Assembly (NCBI GenBank): GCA_036985955.1
Contig: BTQQ01000001.1
Coordinates: 1-54,361, forward strand
Length of the DNA: 54,361 bases
Direction of reading: 5' to 3'
Origin: JAUZQZ01 sp036985955
GTDB lineage: Bacteria; Pseudomonadota; Zetaproteobacteria; Mariprofundales; Mariprofundaceae
In this document: piece after piece, positions 24,268 through 32,474 of the stretch
How positions within the stretch are numbered: the stretch's first letter is position 1
Layout: each line of letters begins with the position of its first letter
Program-made: the position numbers and the translations under genes
The notes under the pieces: model-generated
What the model was told of the DNA's origin: nothing
Seen by the model: the letters and a program-made list of their open reading frames with translations, nothing else
Database searches by the model: none

Positions 24268-25635
24268 ATGACAACAAAATATACATTACCACTTACTGAT
24301 ACACCACAACTCCGGCTTGCGGTCGGCTGGTTATGTGTCGCAGTGGGTTTCCTGCTGGCTTCGGGTATTTATCCACTCCTGTTGGCATTGGCACGCACCA
24401 CTTACGAAATGCCATGGAAGGATTTTTTCTATACGGCGCTGGTGCTGCATGTGGATTTTACCGTGTTGTGGTGGCTGTTGGCGATTGCCGGGGTGTTCTG
24501 GAGTCTGAATTCGACATCCCGTGCCATTTCAACGGGGTGGGCTGCTCTGATGCTGGTCGTGGCGGGGGGGATACTCGTCGGCATCTCGCCATTGACCGGG
24601 GCTGCCAATCCGCTCACCAACAATTATGTGCCAATGTTGGAAAACCATTATTTTATCAAGGGGCTGCTTGTTTTCGGTGGTGGCATTTTACTGCTGGTTT
24701 TACGCAGCCTTATGGCAACGCCCATGTCTCTTGTTTTTGCTTCAAATCATGAGGCAGCGATGCGCTTTGGTATATGGAGCGCTGCTGTCGCAACGCTGGC
24801 TGCGCTGCTGGCCCTGTTATGGAGTTTTGGCCACATGCCGGAAGGACTGGAACATCGCGCCTATTATGAGCCCCTGTTCTGGGCCGGGGGTCATATCCTT
24901 CAATTTGCGCATACGATATTACTGTGCATCTGCTGGCTGTGGTTGGCACAGGTCTGTGGCGTTGCAACGCCTGTTCATCCCCGCGTGGTGATAGCTGTAT
25001 TTGCCATTGCCATAACCTCTGTGCTGTTTGCCCTGATTCCCTTTATTCAACATAAGGTGGGGGATGCTGAATTTGCCCGCTGGTTTGTATGGTTAATGCG
25101 TGACGGAAACGGTATCGCCCCCTTTGTTATTGGTATCGCAGTCATGTGGGGGATTGTCAGTGGCGGGGTGCCGACAAAGGATCAGCGGCATCTGTATCTC
25201 GCACTGCTATTTTCAATCATTCTTTTTGCAACGGGTGGTATTCTGGGGTTGTTTATTGGTGAAAGCAGCACCCTGATTACGGCCCATTACCATGGTTCGA
25301 TTGTTTCAGTGACCATGGCTTTCATGGCCATGACCTATTACTGGCTGCCCCGTTTCAGCTTCGCCACGCCTAACCTGAAATGGGCCAGGATTCAGGTGTA
25401 TGCTTATGCCGTCGGTCAAATGCTTCACATTATCGGCCTGGCGTGGGGCGGCGGTCATGGCATGAAGCGTAAGGTCGTGGGCACGACGCAGGATATCGGC
25501 GTTCACGCCTGGCTTACACCGCAGGATTTGGTCGGACTGGGCGGCGTCATCGCTGTGTTGAGCGGAATTCTGTTCGCCATCGTGGTGTTGCCCGTGATGT
25601 TTAAAGGAAGAAGCGAGGGAAGAGCGCATGCCTGA
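24268..25635 (+). CDS. Divergent heme-copper oxidoreductase subunit I, candidate NorY of an sNOR-type NO reductase
   Basis: This 455-residue polytopic protein has about 12 helices. Candidate heme ligands are H61 (VLHVDF), H340 and H342 (TAHYHGS), and H209 in GGHILQFAH, where ordinary oxidases have HPEVY. There is no Tyr four residues after H209, so the oxidase His-Tyr cross-link is absent, and no adjacent His-His pair is visible. These traits fit NO reductase-like relatives (sNOR family) rather than an oxygen-reducing oxidase. AAGGA precedes ATG 24268; the longer frame from 24226 is unlikely. It overlaps ctaA by eight bases. Function is inferred from family resemblance and from NnrS, SenC and CuA neighbours. 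Confidence 0.82.
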   Translation: MTTKYTLPLTDTPQLRLAVGWLCVAVGFLLASGIYPLLLALARTTYEMPWKDFFYTALVLHVDFTVLWWLLAIAGVFWSLNSTSRAISTGWAALMLVVAGGILVGISPLTGAANPLTNNYVPMLENHYFIKGLLVFGGGILLLVLRSLMATPMSLVFASNHEAAMRFGIWSAAVATLAALLALLWSFGHMPEGLEHRAYYEPLFWAGGHILQFAHTILLCICWLWLAQVCGVATPVHPRVVIAVFAIAITSVLFALIPFIQHKVGDAEFARWFVWLMRDGNGIAPFVIGIAVMWGIVSGGVPTKDQRHLYLALLFSIILFATGGILGLFIGESSTLITAHYHGSIVSVTMAFMAMTYYWLPRFSFATPNLKWARIQVYAYAVGQMLHIIGLAWGGGHGMKRKVVGTTQDIGVHAWLTPQDLVGLGGVIAVLSGILFAIVVLPVMFKGRSEGRAHA

Positions 25636-26656
25636 CGAAACCCGAAAAAACAGACAGATTGCCATCTGGCTGCTGTGTGTCTGTGCCGCAATTTTTGTCA
25701 TGCTGGTGATTGGTGGCGCCACTCGCTTAACACATTCAGGTTTGTCGATGATGACCTGGGATCCGTTGATGGGCTGGATTCCACCCTTAAATCAGGCGCA
25801 GTGGCTCGATTCCTTTGAACACTACAAAAAAATTCCCGAATTTTATGAACTGAATCCCGATATGGATGTGGAAGGATATAAGAATATTTTTATGCTCGAA
25901 TATATCCACCGCGTCTGGGGCCGGTTAATCGGGCTCTTCTTTTTGCTGCCGTTTCTGTATTTCCTGATGGCCGGGAAGATAGCAAAATCATTCCGTCCCA
26001 AACTGATCATAATGTTTGTGCTGGGCGGCATGCAGGGCGTACTGGGCTGGTACATGGTCAGCAGCGGCTTTGATAATCCCCATGTTAGCCAGTATCGGTT
26101 GACAGCACATCTGTCGGCGGCTTTCATCATTTACGGATATATATTGTGGGTAGCGATGGGTCTGCTTTTCCCAGACAGGGATGCTTCCCTGTATGATGTC
26201 AGACCGCTAAGACGGCTGGCATTGGGCCTAACCGGCCTGATTGCGCTAACAGTCGTGGCTGGAGGTTTGGTGGCAGGGCTGAAGGCGGGATTCGCCTACA
26301 ACACATTCCCGTTAATGGAAGGGCACTTTATCCCGGAAGGCTATGCCATGCTTACCCCTTTTTACCTCAATTTCTTTGAAAACATTGCAGCGGTTCAGTT
26401 CGATCATCGCATTCTGGCCGAGACGCTGTTGTTGTGCGTATTCGGGTTGTGGTGGTATGCGCGAAAATTTACGCTATCGGACCGGGCGCGCATGGCATTC
26501 AATTTACTGTTGGGCATGGTTGTGCTGCAAGTATCTTTGGGTATCGCCACGCTGGTGATGGTGGTGCCCACATGGCTTGCCGTAACACATCAGGGTAGTG
26601 CCATGCTTTTGTTTACTGCCGCACTGTTTACCAATCACACACTACGCAGGAACTGA
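25628..26656 (+). CDS. ctaA: Heme A synthase (CtaA/COX15)
   Basis: CtaA oxidises heme O to heme A in the inner membrane. The protein has about eight helices and the type-2 COX15 pattern: VIGGATRLTHSGLSMMTWDPLMGWIPP, EYIHRVWGRLIG, QYRLTAHLSAAF, VQFDHRILAETL and VTHQGSAMLLF, giving the four heme-binding His residues. The start overlaps the subunit I gene by eight bases, indicating coupling. Its product serves the A2 oxidase at 16519. Its position beside the NOR-like subunit raises the question whether that enzyme also carries heme A; not decidable here. Confidence 0.95.
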   Translation: MPDETRKNRQIAIWLLCVCAAIFVMLVIGGATRLTHSGLSMMTWDPLMGWIPPLNQAQWLDSFEHYKKIPEFYELNPDMDVEGYKNIFMLEYIHRVWGRLIGLFFLLPFLYFLMAGKIAKSFRPKLIIMFVLGGMQGVLGWYMVSSGFDNPHVSQYRLTAHLSAAFIIYGYILWVAMGLLFPDRDASLYDVRPLRRLALGLTGLIALTVVAGGLVAGLKAGFAYNTFPLMEGHFIPEGYAMLTPFYLNFFENIAAVQFDHRILAETLLLCVFGLWWYARKFTLSDRARMAFNLLLGMVVLQVSLGIATLVMVVPTWLAVTHQGSAMLLFTAALFTNHTLRRN

Positions 26657-26660
26657 GGGT

Positions 26661-28010
26661 ATGCAAAACAGCGGATTAAGAAACATGTTGCCACTGGTTG
26701 GAATCTATGCCCTGCGTATGCTCGGCTTGTTTATGATTTTGCCTGTGTTTGCACTGTATGCCGAACATTTGCATGGCAGCACCCCCATGCTGGCCGGCTT
26801 GGCACTGGGTGCATACGGCCTGACCATGGCCTTACTGCAGATTCCATTTGGCATGCTATCGGACCGTTTCGGGCGAAAGCCGGTGATTGCCGCCGGGTTA
26901 CTGTTATTCGCGTTGGGCGGGGTGGTTGCGGCTATGTCCGATTCGGTGACTGGCGTAATTGCAGGCAGGTTGCTGCAAGGCTCAGGAGCCATTGCAGCGG
27001 CTGTGATGGCGCTGATTGCCGATCTGACTGATGAATCTCAGCGTACCAAGGCCATGGCGGTATTCGGTATAGGAATTGGCGCTTCATTTACCTTCGCCCT
27101 GATCCTTGGTCCCATGCTGGATAGCTATATCGGCGTGGATGGTTTGTTCTGGCTTGCATCTGTATTTGGTATCGTCGGTATCGTCATTCTCTATCTGTTT
27201 GTGCCAAATCCTCAACACAGTCATATGCATCGTGATGTTGAAGTAGAGCCGATGAAACTCAAGCAGATATTAGCCAACCGGCAATTGCTACGTATGGATT
27301 CCGGCATCTTTTTTCTTCACACGATGATGACATCCACGTTCATTGCTTTGCCCTTTGCCCTGCGCAATGATGTGCATTTGCCAACGGAAGCGCATGTGTG
27401 GTTCTACCTCCCCATTCTGCTGGCTTCCGTAGCCGGTATGATTCCTCTGATTATTGTGGCAGAGAAATACGGGAAGATGAAACAGATTTTCACGGGATGT
27501 GTTGTTGCCCTGATTGTGGCGGAAGGGTTACTGGCGACGACACATCATTTCATGGCCGGACTCGTGGCCGGTACGTTTATCTATTTCGTGGCTTTCAATG
27601 CGCTCGAAGCAAGCCTGCCATCGCTGGTATCACGTATGGCCCCCGCGGCAGGAAAAGGGACTGCCATGGGTGTGTATTCTACCTCCCAGTTCTTCGGTGC
27701 ATTCTGCGGAGGTGTTTCCGGTGGCGTGATGTACGGAGCATTTGGTGTTGGCGGCGTATTCATGGTTAGCGCTGGCCTGGCGCTGATCTGGCTACTGGTT
27801 TGTCGTGGCATGCGTTTTCCCATGAACCTATCAAGCAAAATGATTCCTGTCGGTAGCATCAATCAGGTGGAAGCCGAAGCACTTGCTGGAAAGCTGAAGC
27901 AGGTACGCGGTGTCGAGGATGTTACGATAGCTCAGGAAGAGGGTGTGGCCTATCTGAAGGTGGATGAAAATCAGTATAACCCGGATGTAATTCCCGAATT
28001 GCTTAAGTGA
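26661..28010 (+). CDS. MFS transporter with C-terminal ferredoxin-like domain (YajR type)
   Basis: This 449-residue protein has 12 helices with the MFS motif A (GMLSDRFGRKPVI) between helices 2 and 3 and motif-like QGSGAIAAAVMALIADL. After the last helix a soluble domain of about 65 residues follows (INQVEAEALAGKLKQVRGVEDVTIAQEEGV), the YAM/ferredoxin-like fold found in E. coli YajR. The substrate is unknown. The start is ATG 26661, four bases after the ctaA stop, so the gene belongs to the same operon. A role in export of a metal or heme precursor is only speculation. Confidence 0.88.
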   Translation: MQNSGLRNMLPLVGIYALRMLGLFMILPVFALYAEHLHGSTPMLAGLALGAYGLTMALLQIPFGMLSDRFGRKPVIAAGLLLFALGGVVAAMSDSVTGVIAGRLLQGSGAIAAAVMALIADLTDESQRTKAMAVFGIGIGASFTFALILGPMLDSYIGVDGLFWLASVFGIVGIVILYLFVPNPQHSHMHRDVEVEPMKLKQILANRQLLRMDSGIFFLHTMMTSTFIALPFALRNDVHLPTEAHVWFYLPILLASVAGMIPLIIVAEKYGKMKQIFTGCVVALIVAEGLLATTHHFMAGLVAGTFIYFVAFNALEASLPSLVSRMAPAAGKGTAMGVYSTSQFFGAFCGGVSGGVMYGAFGVGGVFMVSAGLALIWLLVCRGMRFPMNLSSKMIPVGSINQVEAEALAGKLKQVRGVEDVTIAQEEGVAYLKVDENQYNPDVIPELLK

Positions 28011-28100
28011 TGGTGATTTTCCAAAAAAACACCATTACATGCACGGACGGACTTTTTATGATGGAATCAAATGATTAGTTTGTATGGGGATTTGTGAAAA

Positions 28101-29276
28101 ATGCAGGTTAGCGCGTTCGCACTGTTTCGGCTCGGGTTTCGACCGTTTTTTCTGACTGCGGTATTGTTCTCGGTTATAGTCATGAGTATCTGGATGCTGC
28201 AACTTGTTTTTTCTATCAAAGTTCTTCCATCCGATATTACGCCAATGTTCTGGCATGCGCATGAAATGATTTATGGCTATGCGTTGGCGGTTGTGGCGGG
28301 TTTTCTCCTCACCGCTGTCAGAAACTGGACCAGGATTCAAACCATCCATGGCCTGCCTCTGCAATTGTTGCTTCTGTTCTGGGTTCTGGCCCGAATTGCA
28401 TCGCTGATTCCCGGTCCGCATGCCCTGATTGCAGGAGTGATTATGGATAATATATTCATCGCTTCTCTGTCACTTGCCATCACGATACCGGTTGTCCGGG
28501 CAAGGTTATGGAAGAATATGAGTGTGGTGTCCAAAATTTATTTTCTTCTGATTGGGAATATTATTTATTCTCTTGGCCTTCTCGGTATGTTTTCCGGCGG
28601 GGAACGCATCGGGATTTATATTGGGCTGTATATGATTCTCTCTCTGATTCTTGTGTTGTCACGCAGGGTTATGCCGATGTTCATTGAGGGAGGAGTGGGT
28701 TATACCGTATCCCTGAAAAATCATTTATGGGTGGATATCTCAGGATTCCTTCTATTTCTCACTTTTGCGGTCTCCGATACTTTCTTTACTACCCCCGCGT
28801 TGACCGCATGGCTGGCGGCCGCATTATTTATTCTACACTGTATTCGACTTTGGGGATGGCATACACATGGTATATGGGATAAACCATTACTGTGGGTGCT
28901 GTATCTTGCTTATGCATGGATCATCCTCGGTTTTGGGCTAAAATTTGTTGCTTTCATAGCCGGTATTCCGCCCTCGCTGGCGGTTCACGCGTTTACTGTT
29001 GGAGGCATCGGCATGATGACGCTGGGCATGATGGCGCGGGTGTCTCTGGGGCATACCGGAAGAAATATCATGCAGCCGCCATCCGGGCTTGGCCCGATAT
29101 TTTTCATGTTGTTTCTCGGCGCATTCGTGCGGGTTGTTTTTCCGCTGATGTTCGCGGGTCACTACCTGTTATGGATTGGAATATCGCAAGTGTTCTGGAT
29201 CGGGGCCTTTTCATTATTCCTGTATATCTATGCACCCATCCTGATACGCCCGCGTATCGATGGACAATGGGGTTAA
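28101..29276 (+). CDS. nnrS: NnrS family heme/copper membrane protein
   Basis: NnrS is a 12-helix membrane protein linked to the response to nitric oxide. The N-terminal FRLGFRPFFLTAVLFSV, the FWHAHEMIYGYALAVVAGFLL segment, TAVRNWT and the later AVHAFTVGGIGMMTLGMMARVSLGHTGR are diagnostic. It is 391 residues long, normal for the family. Its presence next to the CuA protein and divergent subunit I is the main reason for reading that pair as NO reductase. Between its stop and the SCO stop lies a 40-codon plus-strand frame (29292-29414) that I do not annotate. Confidence 0.95.
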   Translation: MQVSAFALFRLGFRPFFLTAVLFSVIVMSIWMLQLVFSIKVLPSDITPMFWHAHEMIYGYALAVVAGFLLTAVRNWTRIQTIHGLPLQLLLLFWVLARIASLIPGPHALIAGVIMDNIFIASLSLAITIPVVRARLWKNMSVVSKIYFLLIGNIIYSLGLLGMFSGGERIGIYIGLYMILSLILVLSRRVMPMFIEGGVGYTVSLKNHLWVDISGFLLFLTFAVSDTFFTTPALTAWLAAALFILHCIRLWGWHTHGIWDKPLLWVLYLAYAWIILGFGLKFVAFIAGIPPSLAVHAFTVGGIGMMTLGMMARVSLGHTGRNIMQPPSGLGPIFFMLFLGAFVRVVFPLMFAGHYLLWIGISQVFWIGAFSLFLYIYAPILIRPRIDGQWG

Positions 29277-29410
29277 CGTTACAACCATCCGGTGAGCCGT
29301 TTACTGACTATCTGCTCCCGTTGTGGTTTCTTGCAAGAAGAGCAAGCATTACTGCGGGAGCGCACCTTGTACCTGACCGGCTTGCAACTCGTTGAAGAGC
29401 GATTTCAGCG

Positions 29411-30004
29411 CTAGGTCCAGCGCAGCCAGTGGCGAATCGTGTTTGCGATATCTTCCGGTTTACTGGTGTGGCTCATGAGTTTGTCGAGGTTGCCATCCGG
29501 GCGGACAATGATGATGAAGGAAGCATGGCTGACGGTATAGTTACCCTTCTTGTCCGGTGCTTCTTTTTTATAGCCTGATAAAAAAGATTTCGCGGCGGCC
29601 TCAATCTCTTTTGAGTTACCGCTTAGCCCCACGATATGAGGATTAAAATGCCGGGCATATTTTGCCATCACTTCAGGAGTATCACGATCCGGGTCCGTGG
29701 TGATAAATACCGGTAGAACTTTGGCCAATTCATCTGAATCCAGCAACTTGAGTGCTGCTCCGATTCTAACCAGTGTGCCAGGGCAGACGTCGGGGCAATG
29801 GGTATAACCGAAGTAAATCACGCCAACCTTGCCCAGCATATCCTTGGAAGTGACTGGGCCATCGACACTATGTAGGGAAAATTTACCATGGATATCAGGA
29901 TAATGGCTGGGAGGCATCCTGTTCATGCTGTATATACCGAAGCCAAAAAAAGCTGCGGTAAGTCCGAGAAGGATGAAAGGAAAAATGTTGCGTTTGCGGC
30001 TCAT
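29411..30004 (-). CDS. SCO1/SenC copper chaperone (copy 2)
   Basis: This 197-residue SCO protein has an N-terminal membrane anchor (FPFILLGLTAAFFGFGIYSM), the copper motif CPDVC in GYTHCPDVCPGTL and the third ligand His in YTVSHASFI. Unlike the SCO in the oxidase operon it has the usual N-terminal anchor and no C-terminal helix. senC genes accompany norSY in Nitrosomonas, so it probably loads the CuA protein at 22986. It is transcribed towards nnrS, together with a downstream cytochrome c gene 123 bases upstream of its start. Confidence 0.95.
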   Translation of the reverse strand: MSRKRNIFPFILLGLTAAFFGFGIYSMNRMPPSHYPDIHGKFSLHSVDGPVTSKDMLGKVGVIYFGYTHCPDVCPGTLVRIGAALKLLDSDELAKVLPVFITTDPDRDTPEVMAKYARHFNPHIVGLSGNSKEIEAAAKSFLSGYKKEAPDKKGNYTVSHASFIIIVRPDGNLDKLMSHTSKPEDIANTIRHWLRWT

Positions 30005-30127
30005 AAATAGATGGCTCCATTGATAGTGGAATGGTATTTGCGACGAAGCATATCATCGGGGATGGTTTGTTACAGGGAATGCAGCTTCGGCTAAAATAAA
30101 TGTATTATCTAATGCAGGTGAAATTCT

Positions 30128-30526
30128 CTAAAATTGTTTCAGATATTCGATAATTTCCGTTCGTTCTTTCTCAGATTTAATACCCGGTATTGCCATAAGC
30201 GTGCTGGGCTTGATTCCGGTCGGGTCTTTCAACCACTGTCCCAGAGATTTTTCATCCCATTTTTTAAAGGGGACGCCTGATATGCTGGGGGCACGGCCAA
30301 CGATGCCCTTCAGGGGAGGCCCTACTTTGCTGATATTTCTGTCCATATAATGGCACGTGCCACATTTCTCATGGGCCAGTTTAGCGCCGGGAAGTGATTC
30401 TCTTGCCAAATTTTCAAGGGTTGAACTGATAATGCCGCTTGACGGGTGTTCTTCTTTATTCTGGCCGCATGCGGCCACATTCATGACCAGTATGACAGGC
30501 AGGATTCTGATAACAAAACGGCACAT
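30128..30526 (-). CDS. Lipoprotein cytochrome c, class I
   Basis: This 132-residue protein starts with a lipobox-type signal (ILPVILVMNVAAC), so it is probably anchored to a membrane as a lipoprotein. It has one heme motif CGTCHY and a Met ligand in TLMAIPGIKSE. The fold is that of small c552-type cytochromes, with VGPPLKGIVGRAPS. GAGGG six bases before ATG 30526 defines the start; an ATG at 30541 is in frame. It is a likely donor to the CuA-type NO reductase or to the di-heme peroxidase. Confidence 0.92.
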   Translation of the reverse strand: MCRFVIRILPVILVMNVAACGQNKEEHPSSGIISSTLENLARESLPGAKLAHEKCGTCHYMDRNISKVGPPLKGIVGRAPSISGVPFKKWDEKSLGQWLKDPTGIKPSTLMAIPGIKSEKERTEIIEYLKQF

Positions 30527-30600
30527 GAATAACCCTCTCATCTCTTGATAACAATGTTCATGATGAATGGTAGCACAAAGATATCCTACATATTAGAGGT

Positions 30601-30628
30601 TTGCTTTTGGCTGTGGAGGTGCTATAAA
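30601..30628 (+). promoter_or_regulatory. Sigma70-type promoter of the SAM riboswitch operon
   Basis: TTGCTT (30601-30606) and TATAAA (30623-30628) are separated by 16 bases and lie just upstream of the riboswitch. Transcription would begin near 30636, about 15 bases before the aptamer P1 stem. Confidence 0.6.
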
Positions 30629-30651
30629 TCGCAGTTGAAAATTTGATCCGG

Positions 30652-30780
30652 CTTTATCAAGAGCAGTGGAGGGTTTCAGGCCCTGTGAAACTGCGGCAAC
30701 CGGCCAACGATGTTAAAGTAAAACGTCCGAGGCGTCCGGTGCCAATGCCTGCTTCCTGATTGAAAGGAAGAGCGATGAGG
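30652..30780 (+). ncRNA. SAM-I (S-box) riboswitch aptamer
   Basis: The 348-base gap before the thrC-like gene contains a SAM-I aptamer. CTTTATC (30652-30658) and GATGAGG (30774-30780) close P1 with two G-U pairs. The first strand runs into CAAGAGCAGTGGAGGG, then CTGCGGCAACCGGCC, then CCGGTGCCAATGCCTGC, matching the conserved S-box order AGAG-GUGGAGGGA, GGCAACC and GGUGCUAA-CC-GC. SAM binding would stabilise P1, free the terminator and shut off the operon. This is the strongest regulatory signal in the window and assigns the downstream genes to methionine/SAM-linked sulfur metabolism. Confidence 0.92.
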
Positions 30781-30783
30781 TGC

Positions 30784-30849
30784 GGTTGTCAATGTTCGTG
30801 GATTTTACGCGCATACAACCTCGCTTTATTCAGGCGGGGTTTCTTTTTG
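30784..30849 (+). terminator. Riboswitch expression platform: antiterminator and intrinsic terminator
   Basis: AACCTCGC (30817-30824) pairs with GCGGGGTT across a short loop and is followed by TTTCTTTTT, an intrinsic terminator. GGTTGT (30784-30789), directly after the aptamer, is complementary to ACAACC (30815-30820), the left arm of the terminator, and with the P1 3' strand GAGG would form the antiterminator when SAM is absent. Confidence 0.85.
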
Positions 30850-30889
30850 CCTGTTCTTCTTGATATCTCCGGTATTGGAGCTGTTTAAA

Positions 30890-32143
30890 ATGAGCAAGAG
30901 TATTGCGCGGGCACTGAAATGCCGGGAATGCGGCCAGGAATATGACATTGCGCCGGAGCATGTGTGCGAGTTCTGTTTCGGGCCGCTGGAAGTGGCCTAT
31001 GATTACGATAAGCTGGCCGGAAAATTCACCCGTGAATTGATTGAGTCACGCCCGCAAACAATGTGGCGCTATAAGGAATTGCTGCCGGTGGACGGCGATC
31101 CGACAGTGGGCGTACAGAATGGATTCACGCCACTGGTGCGTGCCCGTAACCTGGAAAAGGCGTTGGGCGTATCCGAGTTGTATATCAAGAATGATTCCGT
31201 GTGTTATCCAACACTGTCGTTTAAGGATCGTGTGGTTTCCGTGGCGTTGTCCAAGGCGGTGGAGTTTGGCTACAAAACCGTAGCCTGTGCTTCTACGGGC
31301 AATCTGGCCGGTTCGGTGGCGGCCAACGCAGCAGCTGCCGGACTCAAGTCCTATGTGTTCATTCCGCATGATCTGGAACGGGGTAAAGTGCTGGGCGCTG
31401 CCATTTATGGAACCACGATGATTGGTATCAAAGGCAATTATGACGATGTGAACCGCCTTTGCTCCGAAATCGCCGGAAAGTACGACTGGGCCTTTGTAAA
31501 CGTAAATGTGCGGCCATTCTATGCCGAAGGATCGAAAACGCTCTGTTATGAAGTGATGGAACAACTGGGCTGGCGCGCGCCGAAACATGTGGTGGTGCCG
31601 ATGGCATCGGGCTCGCTGTGCACCAAAATTCATAAGGCCATTAAGGAATTTGTTCAGCTCGGGCTGGTGGAGGATGTCGAGACCAGAATGTATGGTGCGC
31701 AAGCTACGGGTTGTTCACCAATTTCCAAATCGGTCAAGGAGGGGACGGACCTGATTCATCCGGTACGGCCTGATACCATTGCCAAATCGCTGGCCATTGG
31801 TAATCCGGCAGATGGTTATTATGCCAATCGGGTGATACGTGAAACCGGTGGATGGTCCGAGGATGTATCTGATGATGAAATTGTGGCAGCAATGCGCCTG
31901 CTGGCCGAAACCGAGGGCATCTTCACGGAAACTGCCGGGGGCGTTACCCTTGGTGTGGCGAAGAAGCTGATTGAGCAGGGCCGTATTCCGCGTGACGAAT
32001 CAATTGTCCTGTGTGTGACGGGCAACGGCCTGAAGACGCAGGAAGCGATTGCCGGTAAGGTGGCGGAACCACGTATTATAGGTCCAAGCCTGGATGAGTT
32101 TGATGCGCTGGCTGAGGCGGATGCGGCGCAGCTGGCGGCATAA
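30890..32143 (+). CDS. thrC: Threonine synthase-like PLP enzyme under SAM riboswitch control
   Basis: This 417-residue fold-type II PLP enzyme has an N-terminal zinc ribbon (CRECG and CEFCFG, residues about 10-30), the PLP Lys K112 in PTLSFKDR, and the phosphate-binding ASTGNLAGSVAANAA. These are threonine synthase features, and the usual reaction would be O-phosphohomoserine to threonine. The context is odd: it is the first gene after a SAM-I riboswitch and precedes a sulfur carrier and a NIL protein. Repression by SAM makes more sense for homocysteine formation from phosphohomoserine, an untested alternative. GGAG lies nine bases before ATG 30890. Confidence 0.93.
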   Translation: MSKSIARALKCRECGQEYDIAPEHVCEFCFGPLEVAYDYDKLAGKFTRELIESRPQTMWRYKELLPVDGDPTVGVQNGFTPLVRARNLEKALGVSELYIKNDSVCYPTLSFKDRVVSVALSKAVEFGYKTVACASTGNLAGSVAANAAAAGLKSYVFIPHDLERGKVLGAAIYGTTMIGIKGNYDDVNRLCSEIAGKYDWAFVNVNVRPFYAEGSKTLCYEVMEQLGWRAPKHVVVPMASGSLCTKIHKAIKEFVQLGLVEDVETRMYGAQATGCSPISKSVKEGTDLIHPVRPDTIAKSLAIGNPADGYYANRVIRETGGWSEDVSDDEIVAAMRLLAETEGIFTETAGGVTLGVAKKLIEQGRIPRDESIVLCVTGNGLKTQEAIAGKVAEPRIIGPSLDEFDALAEADAAQLAA

Positions 32144-32176
32144 TGTTAAGAAACAGCGAATAACAGGAGTGATAAC

Positions 32177-32458
32177 ATGAGTGTAACCGTACGTATCCCA
32201 ACCCCGTTGCGTAAGTTGACAGGTGGCACCGATGAGGTATCGGTTGATGCGGCCAACGTGGGTGAAATGATTGAGAATCTGGAGAGCGCACATGCCGGGT
32301 TGAAGGAGCGATTATGCGATGAATCCGGCGATATTCGACGTTTCGTGAACATTTATGTGAACGACGAAGATGTACGTTTCCTTCAAGGTAAAGATACGCC
32401 GCTGGCAGACAATGATCAGGTGTCCATTGTGCCCGCCATTGCAGGCGGGAACGCCTGA
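32177..32458 (+). CDS. ThiS/MoaD-family sulfur carrier protein with C-terminal GGNA
   Basis: This 93-residue ubiquitin-like protein has a MoaD-type fold (VRIPTPLRKLTGG, VNVGEMIENLESA-like segment, RFVNIYVNDEDVRFLQGKD, DNDQVSIVPAIAGG). The sulfur would be held as a C-terminal thiocarboxylate on Gly-Gly. Here the Gly-Gly is followed by Asn-Ala, so two residues must be removed before activation. In Wolinella a JAMM protease (HcyD) is known to trim HcyS in this way, as I recall. The activating enzyme is probably the MoeB/HesA protein three genes downstream. GGAG precedes the ATG. Confidence 0.93.
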   Translation: MSVTVRIPTPLRKLTGGTDEVSVDAANVGEMIENLESAHAGLKERLCDESGDIRRFVNIYVNDEDVRFLQGKDTPLADNDQVSIVPAIAGGNA

Positions 32459-32474
32459 GTATTCGGAGAAAGCT

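Noticed and set aside
29292..29414. 40-codon plus-strand frame with a single CxxC between nnrS and SCO
   Set aside because: It starts with GTG without a ribosome site and overlaps the SCO stop; too short and unsupported for a gene call.
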